DNA of 62,195 nucleotides from Alphaproteobacteria bacterium (GCA_019748065.1 JAIEQB010000040.1:1-62195), one strand, 5' to 3'. Shown: positions 33,813 through 44,093, numbered from the stretch's first letter. The notes: generated by a model from the sequence alone, not told the origin. Made by a program: numbers and translations.

Positions 33813-36650
33813 ATGGCCGGCGTTTATAACATTCCTTCTGAATATTCCTTTCTGAAAAGCCTTGCGGCGGGGCTTTTGCGTTTGGGGGAAAAAGACCCCC
33901 TTGGCCTGGCGAGAATGGAAGTTTATCTCCCCACGCGCCGGGCGTGTCTTGAAGTCAAACGTGCCTTTAGGGATCAGAACTTCGAAAAACCCCTCCTTCT
34001 ACCGAAATTTTCCCCTTTAGGAGATTTAGATGAAGATCAAGAATGGCTCAGCTCGCCCCAGGATGAAATGACCTTAAAGCCAGTGATTCCGCCCTTCATG
34101 CGCCTTGGGCTTCTAAGCAACCTTATCCAAGAATACACCCAAAAAACTGAGCTGCCTTTCTCCCCTCTCCTCTCCCTTAAATTGGCCAAAAGCCTTATCA
34201 AATTGATGGATCAGGCCATCATCGAAGGCGTTTCATGGGAAAGTCTTGTTCACCTGGTGCCGGCCGAACTGGCCCAACATTGGCAGCTGACCCTTAATTT
34301 CCTTGAAATCATCACAACCCACTGGCCAAAAATCATTGCGGAGACAGACTTTCTTGAACCCTACACCCATCACCATGACATGGTTGAGGTTCTCTTAAAA
34401 CGCTGGGAGCTTTCGCCCCCTGCTCATCCCATTCTTGCTGCCGGCTCTACGGGAACTATGCCCGCCACCGCAAAACTCCTCAAAGCTATCGCGGCTCTTC
34501 CGGAAGGGACCGTCATTCTGCCAGGGCTCGATTCGAGCCTTAAAAAAGAGGATCTCAAAGATATTGACCCTTGCCACCCCCAATACGCCCCGACGCGCTT
34601 TTTAGAGAGAATGGGTCTTACCCCATCTGATGTGCCCCTGTGGCCCGCTCTGCAGGAAAAAGATAAATCCTTATCGGAAAGGGGCTCCCTCTTTTCTCAT
34701 GCGCTGAAACCTTCTTTTTCTTTTACAGAGCCCCCTTCTGAAAAAGCTCTCGTCGGCATTACTTCTCTTAGCTGTGCAACGCCTCAAGAGGAAGCCTTGG
34801 TCATTGCCCTTTTATTGCGCCAACATCTTGAAATTCCAGCTCAAAGGATTGCTTTTATCACCTCTGACCTTAAGCTTGCCGAGCGGGTCAGATGGGAGCT
34901 CAAGCGTTGGGATATTGAAATTGACAGCTCTTCAGGCGATGCCCTTGATCTCACCCCACCCGGGATCTTTCTAAAACTCTGCGCCGAGTTTGCCGCAACC
35001 CCGCACAATCACGTGGCCCTTTTATCCCTTCTCAAGCATCCTCTTTTTCATATGGAGCAACCTTCAGGAGCGATGCGTCCGGTTATACGGCAGTTTGAAA
35101 AAACTTGGCTACGGAAGGGAGGATTTAAAATTCCTCCCTGGCTTCAAGATCTTTATGAGATGAGTCAAAAGCTCCGCTCCCTGAAAAAAACATCTCTTTC
35201 AACTTTTGCAGAAGAACACCGAGCGCTCGCTGAAAAACTTACCACAGATCGGGAAAGGATTTGCCATCTCTGGAAGGGAGGACGGGGCGAAAGCGTGAAA
35301 GCTTTTTTTGAAAACATACAAAAAGCAGCAAAAGATTTTCCAAATCTTTCTCTTCAAGACTACTCCAAGCTCCTTAAGGAACTCTTTCAAGGGCAAAATT
35401 TACATTTCCGCCCGCAAAAACATCCCCGCCTTGCCATCCTGGGGCCGATAGAAGCGCGCCTCTTCCATGCAGACGTTATGGTTCTGGGAGGCCTTAATGA
35501 AGGAAGTTGGCCCCCTGACATTGACGTTGACCCCTGGCTCAATCGCCCCATGCGCAAGGAAATGGGTTTCCCTGCCCCGGAAAGGCGTATTGGCCTCTCC
35601 TCCCATGACTTCGGGCAAGCCTTTTCCAATGCTAAAGTTTACCTGACCCGAGCCTTAAAAATTGATGGAACGCCCACCCTTGCCTGCCGCTGGCTTGAGC
35701 GTCTTGAGGTCTACCTGAAGGGATGGAATCGCTCCCTTCCCCATGAACCCCATCTCCTGGAGTGGGCCCGCAGCCTAGACCTCCCCGAAAAAATAGCACC
35801 TCTTTCACCACCCCTCCCGACGCCCCCTGTGAACACACGCCCACGGCGTCTTTCGGTAACGCAAGTTGAAACCTGGATGCGCGACCCCTATGCTTTGTAT
35901 GCCCGCCACATCTTGGGCCTCTCGCCTCTCGATCCCTTAAACCCACAAATTGAACCCTCCGACCGGGGAACATTAATTCATAACGCTCTCGATCAATTCT
36001 TTAAGCTATGCCCCGACCCTTTTCAGAAAGACGCATTGGAGATCTTACTTTTTATTGGAAAAAATCTTTTTGAAGCTTATGAGTGTGAGCCCTCAGTTCG
36101 TTTGTTCTGGTGGCCGCGTTTTCAAAATCTGGCTCAGTGGTTTATTCATAATGAAAGACAAACGCGCCAGCCCGGCACAGTAACCCATACAGAAATCAAA
36201 GGAAAACTTACCCTGACAACGGCAAAAGGGACCTTTGAATGTACGGCGAAGGCGGACCGCATTGATATCCTTCCCGATGGGACTCTTCGCCTTATTGATT
36301 ATAAAACGGGGATGGCTCCCTCCGATCAGGATGTCCAGCTGGGCTTTTCGCCACAACTTCCCTTGGAAGGCACAATCGCTCTTCAAAAGGGATTTGAAGG
36401 TATTGCCTCAACCCAAATCGAAAGTCTTCAGTTTTGGATTCTAAAAGGAGATGCAAAAGGCGGAATAATAAAGACCCTTCCTGGCGATCCCCATGAACTT
36501 TCTTCAAAAGCCCTTGAAGGCCTTAAGAAAATGATACGATTATTTGAAAATGAGACAACGCCTTATCCCGCACGGCCTCTCCCTGAGAAGGGTCTGAAAT
36601 ATAATGATTATGCCCACCTGGCACGCCTTGAAGAATGGGGAAAAATGTAA
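33813..36650 (+). CDS. addB: Double-strand break repair protein AddB
   Basis: This 945-residue subunit of the AddAB helicase-nuclease processes DNA ends to load RecA. VYLPTRRACLEVKRAF near the N-terminus and the helicase-like phrase HADVMVLGGLNEGSWPPD are family features of alphaproteobacterial AddB. The C-terminal RecB-type nuclease has RGTLIHNALDQFF and LRLIDYKTGMAPS with the catalytic Asp and Lys. It is slightly shorter than typical (about 1000). The stop overlaps the addA start (TAATG). Confidence 0.93.
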   Translation: MAGVYNIPSEYSFLKSLAAGLLRLGEKDPLGLARMEVYLPTRRACLEVKRAFRDQNFEKPLLLPKFSPLGDLDEDQEWLSSPQDEMTLKPVIPPFMRLGLLSNLIQEYTQKTELPFSPLLSLKLAKSLIKLMDQAIIEGVSWESLVHLVPAELAQHWQLTLNFLEIITTHWPKIIAETDFLEPYTHHHDMVEVLLKRWELSPPAHPILAAGSTGTMPATAKLLKAIAALPEGTVILPGLDSSLKKEDLKDIDPCHPQYAPTRFLERMGLTPSDVPLWPALQEKDKSLSERGSLFSHALKPSFSFTEPPSEKALVGITSLSCATPQEEALVIALLLRQHLEIPAQRIAFITSDLKLAERVRWELKRWDIEIDSSSGDALDLTPPGIFLKLCAEFAATPHNHVALLSLLKHPLFHMEQPSGAMRPVIRQFEKTWLRKGGFKIPPWLQDLYEMSQKLRSLKKTSLSTFAEEHRALAEKLTTDRERICHLWKGGRGESVKAFFENIQKAAKDFPNLSLQDYSKLLKELFQGQNLHFRPQKHPRLAILGPIEARLFHADVMVLGGLNEGSWPPDIDVDPWLNRPMRKEMGFPAPERRIGLSSHDFGQAFSNAKVYLTRALKIDGTPTLACRWLERLEVYLKGWNRSLPHEPHLLEWARSLDLPEKIAPLSPPLPTPPVNTRPRRLSVTQVETWMRDPYALYARHILGLSPLDPLNPQIEPSDRGTLIHNALDQFFKLCPDPFQKDALEILLFIGKNLFEAYECEPSVRLFWWPRFQNLAQWFIHNERQTRQPGTVTHTEIKGKLTLTTAKGTFECTAKADRIDILPDGTLRLIDYKTGMAPSDQDVQLGFSPQLPLEGTIALQKGFEGIASTQIESLQFWILKGDAKGGIIKTLPGDPHELSSKALEGLKKMIRLFENETTPYPARPLPEKGLKYNDYAHLARLEEWGKM

Positions 36651-39600
36651 TGCCCCATCAACTCGCAACCTCTTCCCAACGCATCGCCGCTCATCCTCAT
36701 CATAGCGCGTGGGTGGCAGCATCCGCAGGTTCAGGAAAAACAAAGGTTTTAACGGACCGTGTCCTGAATCTCCTTCTGGAAGGATGTGCTCCCGAGCGCA
36801 TTTTATGCTTAACTTTTACTAAAGCAGCAGCTGCAGAAATGGCCAATCGGGTTCGGGCGCGCCTTGGAGAGTGGGCTATCTTGAATGAGAAAGACTTGGG
36901 TTCCTCTCTTGAAACACTCCAGGGCCACGCGCCAACACCTGAGAAACTAAAGAGAGCACGTCACCTTTTCAGCCTCATTCTGGATGCCCCCGGTGGTCTT
37001 AAAATCCAAACGATCCATAGTTTTTGCCAAGCTCTTTTGAAGCGTTTTCCCTTGGAAGCAGGGCTTTCGCCTTTTTTTGAAATTGCCGATACCACCGAGC
37101 AAACCAAGCTGAGGGATAAAGCTTCTCACGCTGTGATGGAGACAGCGCAGGATCTCATTTTGAAGTTCAGTGAGGGCACCCTAGAAGAGTTGACCCATTT
37201 TGTTTTAGAAAATAGATCTTCGTTTCATGGTCTCTCTCCCCAAAAAATTGAGGAAAAACTGGATGTTGCGAAGCTCACAAAGGATGATCTTTTCAAGACC
37301 CTTCTCAATGGCATTCCCCAGGAAGCGTTTAAAAAGGAGCTTGTTGGTTTTTCGAAAGGCAGCGCCACGGATCAAGAGCGGGGAGACATCCTTTCCCACT
37401 TTTTAAATCTCTCTAATGATGAAAAAATCCAAAATTATGAAACCTATGTAAGTGTTTTCTTAACACAGCAAGGTGAAGCCCGCACACGCCTTTTAACTCA
37501 AAACGTAGCCCTGAAATTTCCCCACCTTAAAGAGATGATGGAGGCGGAAGCGTTGCGGGTGGCGGCCTGGAAACAAAGGGAGAACGCCTTAGCCATTTCT
37601 AACCTATCCAAAGCTTTTCTAACCTATAGTACTGCCTTCCTCAAGGTCTATGAAAAGCTTAAGAAAGAGCTCTCCCTTCTAGACTATGATGATTTAATTC
37701 TTAAAACCGTAGAACTCCTCAAAAACCCTGGTTGCCATTGGGTTCTGTATAAGCTGGATGGAGGCCTCGATCATATTCTTGTGGATGAAGCTCAAGATAC
37801 CAATCCCACCCAATGGCAAGTCATCCGCGCTTTAGCGGAAGAATTTTATGCGAACGCCGCCACCGAAATCTGTAACCGGACTCTCTTCGTTGTGGGCGAT
37901 GGGAAGCAATCCATTTATAGTTTTCAGGGCGCTGATCCAGCTGTGTTCATGCAAATGCAGAATGATTTGAGGCGCTTTGCCTCGAACTCGGGAAAGAAAT
38001 GGGAAGACATTGATTTGAATGTCTCCTTTCGTTCAACACCAGAAATTTTGTCCACCGTTGATGCGGTGTTTTCAACGATGCCTTTGTCTTCCGTTGCCCT
38101 CGAGCATCACGCCTTCCGGAAAGACGCCCCAGGCCATGTTGAACTTTGGCCGCTCCTTAAAAAAGAAGAGAAGGCCTCCCTCTCTTCCTGGCAACCTACC
38201 CTTGATTATCAGGGATTTTCCTCCCCCAAAAAAAAATTGGCTAATCAAATCGCTAAAACCATTCAAGGATGGCTTGTCGGTCAAGGCCCACTTATGCGTC
38301 CTACGGCTCCAGGCGATATTCTTATCCTTGTGCGGCGGCGAACTTCCTTTGTGGATAAGCTCATCAAAGCCCTTAAAGAACATGATATTCCTGTTGCCGG
38401 CGTTGATCGGTTATGGCTTTTGGAAGGGATTGGCATTCAAGACCTTTTAAAGATTGCCGAATTTTTACTCCTTCCCGAAGATGATTTAACCCTTGCCACA
38501 GTTTTAAAAGGGCCTCTTTTTAACTTTTCAGAAGAGGACATTTTTGTGCTCGCTCAAGGAAGGGAAAATAAATCCCTGTGGCAGCGTCTTCAAACCCAAA
38601 GGAATTTTAAGGATACCCGTGCTTTCTTAGAAAAGCTTTTGTCTCAGGTAGATTTTTTGACGCCATTTGCCCTTTTTAGCCAAATTCTGGGCCCTTTAGA
38701 GGGGCGTAAAAAATGGCACACCCGCCTTGGACCTGAGGTCTTAGATTCCTTGGATGAATTCCTGAATCTCTGCCTTCTTTTTCAAGAAAAAGAAACGCCA
38801 TCTCTTCAAAATTTTTTGGCGTGGGTAGGCCAAGAAACCATCGAGCTTAAGCGTGATTTGGATCAAAGCAATCAGGTCCGGATCATGACCGTTCATGGCT
38901 CAAAAGGCCTTCAAGCGCCTATTGTTTTTCTTCCAGATACCACTCAAGCTCCTCTGGATATACCACCTTTTGCCTTTTTTGAAGATACTCTTTTGTGGTT
39001 ACCTCCCACAGTTCAAGACATACCTCTTACAAAGGCCATCAAGCAGCGCCTCAAATTAAAACAACAGGAAGAATATAATCGCCTCCTCTATGTGGCCCTG
39101 ACCCGAGCAGAGGATGCCCTTTACGTCTGCGGGTGGGAGGCAAACTCTCAGAATTCTTGGTACGATATGGTAAAGACAGGACTCAAAAAGGTGGGAGAGG
39201 AATTTGATTTTGGAGAGGAGAAGGGCTTACGCCTCTCTTCCCTTAAAAAAGGGGAAAGCAGCCTCTATAAGCCTTCCGTCATTCTCTCTTTCCCCTCTCC
39301 TCAATGGCTTAAAACGCCCCCTCTTCCTGAAGCTGCTCCTCTCTTTCTTACCCCCTCAAAACTTGAGGCAGAAGAAACTGAGTTTCATGGGTCCACCTTT
39401 GGTGAATTTGGCACACGGCGAGGCACTTTGATCCATAAACTTTTGGAATTTTTACCCTCCCTGCTTCCGGATCTAAGAGAAAGAGCCGCTAAACGCTTTT
39501 TAGAGAAGGAAGACATTCCTCAAGATCTAGCCCAAGAAATGATAGAAACGGCTCTGAAGATCCTAAACACCTATCCTGATTTTTATACCCCCTCTTCACT

Positions 39601-39973
39601 TGGGGAAGTTTCTTTTGAGGGGAAACTTGGTGAAACTTGGGTTTCTGGACAAATCGACCGTTTGGTCATTTTGGAAGAGCAAATCCTCATTATTGATTAT
39701 AAGACCCACAGAGAAGTGCCTTCAAAACTCGAGGACATCCCGACTTCCATTTTGAAACAAATGGCCATTTATCGTGACATTATGGCCGCAATTTACCCTA
39801 AGTACACCCTTTCTTGTGGCATTTTGTGGACTTCCCTTCCTCGCTTTGACGTTCTCCCCCATGAAATTTTGAAAGGTTTTACCAGTGACCCTGACTTTCT
39901 CGCCAATTCACTTGACCTTAGGGACGGCTGCGCTTATTTTAAGGACTTTAAAGAATTGGAGACTCTTTCATGA
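36650..39973 (+). CDS. addA: Double-strand break repair helicase AddA
   Basis: About 1107 residues from ATG 36650, which overlaps the addB stop; an in-frame ATG at 36635 is an alternative. It is a UvrD-type superfamily-1 helicase: Walker A AASAGSGKT (about 23-31), LCLTFTKAAAAEMANRVR (motif Ia), Walker B ILVDEAQDTNPTQW, GDGKQSIYSFQGADP, and the late motif RLLYVALTRAEDALYVCG. The C-terminal nuclease has LIIDYKTHREVPS and QMAIYRDIM. Its stop overlaps fabI by four bases. Confidence 0.95.
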   Translation: MPHQLATSSQRIAAHPHHSAWVAASAGSGKTKVLTDRVLNLLLEGCAPERILCLTFTKAAAAEMANRVRARLGEWAILNEKDLGSSLETLQGHAPTPEKLKRARHLFSLILDAPGGLKIQTIHSFCQALLKRFPLEAGLSPFFEIADTTEQTKLRDKASHAVMETAQDLILKFSEGTLEELTHFVLENRSSFHGLSPQKIEEKLDVAKLTKDDLFKTLLNGIPQEAFKKELVGFSKGSATDQERGDILSHFLNLSNDEKIQNYETYVSVFLTQQGEARTRLLTQNVALKFPHLKEMMEAEALRVAAWKQRENALAISNLSKAFLTYSTAFLKVYEKLKKELSLLDYDDLILKTVELLKNPGCHWVLYKLDGGLDHILVDEAQDTNPTQWQVIRALAEEFYANAATEICNRTLFVVGDGKQSIYSFQGADPAVFMQMQNDLRRFASNSGKKWEDIDLNVSFRSTPEILSTVDAVFSTMPLSSVALEHHAFRKDAPGHVELWPLLKKEEKASLSSWQPTLDYQGFSSPKKKLANQIAKTIQGWLVGQGPLMRPTAPGDILILVRRRTSFVDKLIKALKEHDIPVAGVDRLWLLEGIGIQDLLKIAEFLLLPEDDLTLATVLKGPLFNFSEEDIFVLAQGRENKSLWQRLQTQRNFKDTRAFLEKLLSQVDFLTPFALFSQILGPLEGRKKWHTRLGPEVLDSLDEFLNLCLLFQEKETPSLQNFLAWVGQETIELKRDLDQSNQVRIMTVHGSKGLQAPIVFLPDTTQAPLDIPPFAFFEDTLLWLPPTVQDIPLTKAIKQRLKLKQQEEYNRLLYVALTRAEDALYVCGWEANSQNSWYDMVKTGLKKVGEEFDFGEEKGLRLSSLKKGESSLYKPSVILSFPSPQWLKTPPLPEAAPLFLTPSKLEAEETEFHGSTFGEFGTRRGTLIHKLLEFLPSLLPDLRERAAKRFLEKEDIPQDLAQEMIETALKILNTYPDFYTPSSLGEVSFEGKLGETWVSGQIDRLVILEEQILIIDYKTHREVPSKLEDIPTSILKQMAIYRDIMAAIYPKYTLSCGILWTSLPRFDVLPHEILKGFTSDPDFLANSLDLRDGCAYFKDFKELETLS

Positions 39974-40794
39974 CGAAATCTACCTTAATGGCTGGCAAAC
40001 GTGGCCTGATTATGGGCGTTGCTAATAATATGTCCCTTGGATGGGGGATTGCACGTACTCTTTCGGAACATGGAGCAGAGCTCGCTTTTACTTATCAAGG
40101 CGATGCCCTTAAAAAACGGGTGGAGCCTTTGGCCAGTTCCGTTGGATCTTCTCTTGTGATCCCTTGCGATGTCAGTGAAGAAGGCGGCATTGAAAATACC
40201 TTTGAGGTTCTTAAAAAGAGCTGGGATTTCCTCGATTTCGTTGTTCATGCCATTGGATTTTCTGATAAGGATGAATTAAAGGGAAAGTACGTCAACGTCT
40301 CACGTAAGAACTTCCTAAATTCCATGGATATTTCTTGTTATTCCTTTACGGAAGTTGCACGTCATGCCGCCCCTATGATGGTTGAAGGCGGAAGTCTTTT
40401 AACACTGACCTATTATGGGGCAGAAAAAGTCATGCCTCATTATAATGTTATGGGCCTTGTGAAGGCCGCCCTTGAGGCCAGCGTTCGCTATTTAGCTGTG
40501 GACTTAGGCAGCGGTAATATTCGTGTGAATGCGATTTCAGCAGGTCCTGTCAAAACCCTTGCTTCCTCAGGTATTGGTGATTTTCGTTATATTTTGAAGT
40601 GGAACCAATATAATTCTCCTTTAAAACGGAATACATCCCTTGAGGATGTGGGAGGCGCGGCGCTTTACTTATTAAGTGAGTTGGGGAGCGGAACAACAGG
40701 AGAAGTGCTCCATGTGGATTCAGGCTATCATGCTATAGGCATGAAGTCAATTGATGCCCCTGATATAGCTCTTGTCGTTGAAGGACATGATTAA
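39970..40794 (+). CDS. fabI: Enoyl-ACP reductase FabI
   Basis: This 274-residue NADH-dependent enzyme makes the last reduction in each fatty-acid elongation cycle. MGVANNMSLGWGIARTLSEHGAE is the divergent FabI cofactor loop. Catalytic Tyr and Lys are in YYGAEKVMPHYNVMGLVKAAL, and RVNAISAGPVKTLASSGI is conserved. FabI is the target of triclosan and related inhibitors. It is third of four same-strand genes (addB-addA-fabI-sppA), overlapping addA by ATGA. Confidence 0.96.
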   Translation: MTKSTLMAGKRGLIMGVANNMSLGWGIARTLSEHGAELAFTYQGDALKKRVEPLASSVGSSLVIPCDVSEEGGIENTFEVLKKSWDFLDFVVHAIGFSDKDELKGKYVNVSRKNFLNSMDISCYSFTEVARHAAPMMVEGGSLLTLTYYGAEKVMPHYNVMGLVKAALEASVRYLAVDLGSGNIRVNAISAGPVKTLASSGIGDFRYILKWNQYNSPLKRNTSLEDVGGAALYLLSELGSGTTGEVLHVDSGYHAIGMKSIDAPDIALVVEGHD

Positions 40795-40812
40795 GTTCTA
40801 AAGGAGATCTAA

Positions 40813-42594
40813 ATGATCCGCAGTGTATTGAAATTTATTTTTTCAACATTTTTTTGGATTTGCTCTGTCATAGGGATCGTTTTTGTGAGTCTGATTTTCT
40901 TCCTCTATCTTGGGGGAATTGGGCCTTTTTCTCCTTCAACACAACCATTAAAAAAAGATTCCGTTCTCTCCATCATCCTCAATGGAACTTATGTTGAGCA
41001 CACGGACTCAAAAGGAATTGGGTCTCTATTTTTGGGAAAAGAAGCCTCTCTTTATGAGCTCACCCAAGGAATCATCAAAGCTGCCTCCGATGATAAAATA
41101 AAAGGCCTTGTCGTTCGCATTGAATCCCCCAGCCTTGGAACAGCGCAATTGCAAGAACTTCGGGAAGCTCTCTCAACTTTTCGAGATTCAGGAAAGCCTA
41201 ATTGGTGCTATACTGATAGCTTTGGAGATTCTTCCTCTGGAACAGGTCTTTATTATTTAGCCACCGCTTGCGAAGAGATCTGGCTCCAACCCCTTGGGAC
41301 GGTTAATCTAACGGGAATTAATTTAGAAGTTCCTTTTGGAAAAAATGCCTTAGAAAAGCTCGATATAACTCCAGAAATAGCGCAGCGAAAGGAGTATAAA
41401 TCCTTTGTGGAAATGTTCACACGAGATGATTTTTCTGAAGCAAGCCGCGAAGCTCAACAAGCCATCGCGGATTCTATTCTTTCCCAAATTGTAGAAAGCA
41501 TCGCAAAGGACCGCAAACTTTCTCACGATCATGTTCGTTTTCTCATTGCGAATGGTCCTTATTTAACCCAAGAAGCCCTCAAAGAAAAACTTGTGGACAA
41601 GGTTGAATTTCGTCAGGCACTGATCGCAGTTATAAAAGAGCGCTTGGGACAACAAATCCCGTTTTTGAAAATGGCCTCGTACCTTCAAAACTTTCAACAA
41701 TCTGTTCCAGGAGATAAGGTCGCCTTGATTTTTGGCTCAGGCACAATTCAAAGGGATGGTGGCCGCTCGCCTCTTGATGAGGTCGTTATTTCCTCCAACG
41801 CAACAGAGAAGGCTTTTCAACAGGCTGCCGATGATAAAGATGTAAAAGCGATTGTTTATCGTATTAACAGTCCTGGCGGATCGCCAGTGGCCTCTGAGAC
41901 AATCTATAATATCATTCGCCACACGCAGCAGGTGGCAAAAAAACCTGTAATTATTTCGATGAGCGATGCTGCGGCATCAGGAGGTTATTGGGTTTCTTTA
42001 GCAGGATCGAAAATCATAGCCCAACCTGCAACGTTGACCGGCTCCATAGGGGTTTTTGGAGGCAAATTTATTGTTTCAGGTTTGCTTGAAAAGCTAGGGG
42101 TTCACATTGGAAACATTTCTACCAGCGATAATGCGACCATGTGGAGTTTTACACAATCTTTCAATCCAGCTCAATGGATGAAACTTAATGCTATAATGGA
42201 TGATGTCTATCAAAACTTTACGAGCCGTGTCGCTCAAAACCGTCATATGACTCTTGAACAAGTAGAAAAAGTGGCTCGTGGACGTGTATGGACGGGAGAA
42301 CAAGCCTTGGCATTGGGCCTTGTAGATCAGTTGGGAAGCCTTACAGCAGCCATTGCTTTAGCAAAGAAAGAAGCGGGCCTTCCCCCCACTGCTGGGATCG
42401 CTATTTATCCACCTTCTAAGACGTTGCTTGAAGAGCTCGCTTCTCTTATGGATGATTCGGAAGACGATTCTTCTCATCAAGTCGGAGTTTTGGGGATATT
42501 CTTTCAGCCTCTCAAGAAAGTCATGAGCGTTTGGACGCTCCTTACTTCCTCTCCAGAAATTTTAGAGGTGCCTTTGGCTGAGGTAAAGCTATAA
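40813..42594 (+). CDS. sppA: Signal peptide peptidase SppA, 67K type
   Basis: This 593-residue inner-membrane serine protease degrades cleaved signal peptides. One N-terminal helix (about 9-33) is followed by two tandem peptidase-S49 domains. The general-base Lys is in RKEYKSFVEMFTRDDFS (N-terminal domain) and the nucleophile Ser in MSDAAASGGYWVSLAG (C-terminal domain), the split arrangement of the long form. GVFGGKFIVSGLLEKLG is conserved. The stop overlaps the convergent gene by six bases. Confidence 0.95.
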   Translation: MIRSVLKFIFSTFFWICSVIGIVFVSLIFFLYLGGIGPFSPSTQPLKKDSVLSIILNGTYVEHTDSKGIGSLFLGKEASLYELTQGIIKAASDDKIKGLVVRIESPSLGTAQLQELREALSTFRDSGKPNWCYTDSFGDSSSGTGLYYLATACEEIWLQPLGTVNLTGINLEVPFGKNALEKLDITPEIAQRKEYKSFVEMFTRDDFSEASREAQQAIADSILSQIVESIAKDRKLSHDHVRFLIANGPYLTQEALKEKLVDKVEFRQALIAVIKERLGQQIPFLKMASYLQNFQQSVPGDKVALIFGSGTIQRDGGRSPLDEVVISSNATEKAFQQAADDKDVKAIVYRINSPGGSPVASETIYNIIRHTQQVAKKPVIISMSDAAASGGYWVSLAGSKIIAQPATLTGSIGVFGGKFIVSGLLEKLGVHIGNISTSDNATMWSFTQSFNPAQWMKLNAIMDDVYQNFTSRVAQNRHMTLEQVEKVARGRVWTGEQALALGLVDQLGSLTAAIALAKKEAGLPPTAGIAIYPPSKTLLEELASLMDDSEDDSSHQVGVLGIFFQPLKKVMSVWTLLTSSPEILEVPLAEVKL

Positions 42595-43695
42595 GTCTTT
42601 GGCTACAAGATACTCCGCAGCTAAAGCCTTTGCTTGCTGATCATACCCTATTTTGATAAGGGCTTTTAATAAACTTGTCAGCCTTGCAGGCGGAACATCT
42701 TTTAAAGGAGTTTCGCCCAAAAGGGCGAGGGTTAAAAGAAGAACCTCCCCTTTGCGTTTATTCTTTGCTGCATCCTTTAAGAGTTCTAAATCTTTGTCAG
42801 CACGTTCCTCACGCCCTTCCAAAAGCTCTTGTATCAGTGCCAAATTTTGAGGCTCCAGCCGTTTTGGCAATTGAACGTCAGGATGCGTTGTCAGACCATA
42901 CTCCAAGGCCAATTGAGCCGCTAAAAGTCGTGTTTCCTGGGGCATTTTTTCAGCATTCGCAATCAATACTAAAGCTGCTGGAGAAAAAACTTTAAGATTT
43001 TTTTCCGGAATTTCCTTCCGCAAGGCACACCAAAGGTTGAGAAGAAAGGGAGAGTTTCCCATGGCGTCCTCAAAAATGGGCGCGAGGGAAGGATCAAAGA
43101 GAGCGTTTAGAAGTGGTGGGACAGCTTTATCCGATTCATTTAAAAGTTCAAGGGCGATTTTTGCCCGCTCCTTCTCACCACTTAAATAAACGCAATAAAC
43201 GTTTTGTGCCCTTATATTCAAGCTGGAAGACGTACGCATCAAGTTAGTCACCTTTTCGCAGGCTTTTTCTGGTTTCCCCGCCCAATAGAAAAGGTTAAGA
43301 AAACCATTTTCTTTATCTGGAAGTGTTGAGCTAACTAAGAAACTCTCAGCGCTTACCAGGTCCCCACTCTCCACAAGCAACTCAAAAAGCTTTTCTTGAT
43401 AAGAATAATTTGTAATAAGCAGCTCAAATTTTTCTTTTAAAAGCTCATCCCTTAAGGCTCTTAAGGTAGGAGAGAGAGGGCGAAGCGGAATTTTTGGAAA
43501 GTATTGTTCTATAACGGTGGAGGAAGTTCCTTCCCAAAAACCATTGGTTTGAGACTCAATAGAAAAGTCATAAGAAGGAACCCCTCTCCCTTCCTTATTT
43601 GGAAGAAGTTGCACAGGAAGAGCCCAGACGAGTGAACTTGTAAAAACTGAGGAAGCTAGAAGAAATAAAAAAGATTTATTGAGGGAGTTTATCAT
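42589..43695 (-). CDS. Exported alpha-helical repeat protein, conserved in alphaproteobacteria
   Basis: This 368-residue protein has a signal peptide (KSFLFLLASSVFTSSLVWA) and a body of helical pairs resembling TPR or HEAT units (for example YQEKLFELLVESGDLVSAES and ARLTSLLKALIKIGYDQQAK). No catalytic motif is visible. Its ATG lies inside the upstream 45-residue membrane-protein gene (20-base overlap), so they are translationally coupled. The pairing suggests a joint envelope function that is not known. Confidence 0.65.
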   Translation of the reverse strand: MINSLNKSFLFLLASSVFTSSLVWALPVQLLPNKEGRGVPSYDFSIESQTNGFWEGTSSTVIEQYFPKIPLRPLSPTLRALRDELLKEKFELLITNYSYQEKLFELLVESGDLVSAESFLVSSTLPDKENGFLNLFYWAGKPEKACEKVTNLMRTSSSLNIRAQNVYCVYLSGEKERAKIALELLNESDKAVPPLLNALFDPSLAPIFEDAMGNSPFLLNLWCALRKEIPEKNLKVFSPAALVLIANAEKMPQETRLLAAQLALEYGLTTHPDVQLPKRLEPQNLALIQELLEGREERADKDLELLKDAAKNKRKGEVLLLTLALLGETPLKDVPPARLTSLLKALIKIGYDQQAKALAAEYLVAKDL

Positions 43696-43813
43696 TCGGA
43701 ATTATTTTCTCGATACGTACAGAAGGAGCCGGAATGCCCCACATGGAGAGCACAACAATTCCTGTTAAAAGTAAAAGGCCCATAATGCCCCATAAAACGC
43801 GAACAACGGTCAT
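43676..43813 (-). CDS. 45-residue single-pass membrane protein
   Basis: This is a small gene below the usual ORF cut-off. ATG 43813 follows GGAGAAATGA, and the product has one hydrophobic helix (IMGLLLLTGIVVLSMWG) and a short tail IPAPSVRIEKIIPNDKLPQ. The IPAP...EK.IPND pattern is one I associate with small conserved alphaproteobacterial proteins encoded before similar helical-repeat genes. It overlaps the start of the next gene by 20 bases. Function unknown; probably a membrane partner of the exported protein encoded downstream. Confidence 0.7.
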   Translation of the reverse strand: MTVVRVLWGIMGLLLLTGIVVLSMWGIPAPSVRIEKIIPNDKLPQ

Positions 43814-43847
43814 TCATTTCTCCGTAAAGTCTTAAAGTCTAAAAGTA

Positions 43848-44093
43848 TTAATCTGAATTTAATAGAATCTCAAGGTGTTTTACACGCGAAGTCGCGCCCC
43901 GAATGACAGAAACTTTGGACTTAGGGACTTTAAAAAAGACACTTAAGAGTTTTATCAAGGCGTCATTGGCTTTGCCACTTTCCGGAACGGCAGTCACTTT
44001 GACACGCAAGACCTTCTCACCCTTAACGTCTTCAGCCCAGCCCTCAACTTTATTCTGGGAGGCCTTCGGGGTAAGATGAACAATTATGCGCAT
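43848..44093 (-). CDS. DUF167/YggU-family protein
   Basis: About 81 residues from ATG 44093; the frame is open back to 44198, but that part lies inside lipB. The DUF167 pattern is clear: IIVHLTPKASQNKVEGW, VLRVKVTAVPESGKANDALIKLL, and SVIRGATSRVKHLEI. The biochemical role of the family is unknown. Its start overlaps the lipB end by 10 bases, which implies coupling. Confidence 0.9.
   Translation of the reverse strand: MRIIVHLTPKASQNKVEGWAEDVKGEKVLRVKVTAVPESGKANDALIKLLSVFFKVPKSKVSVIRGATSRVKHLEILLNSD

Noticed and set aside
33667-33855. 62-residue frame before addB
   Set aside because: No good ribosome-binding site, no recognisable features, and it runs into the addB start.
35632-35973. 113-residue open frame antisense to addB
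   Set aside because: Arg/Gly-rich composition typical of shadow frames; addB is certain on the other strand.
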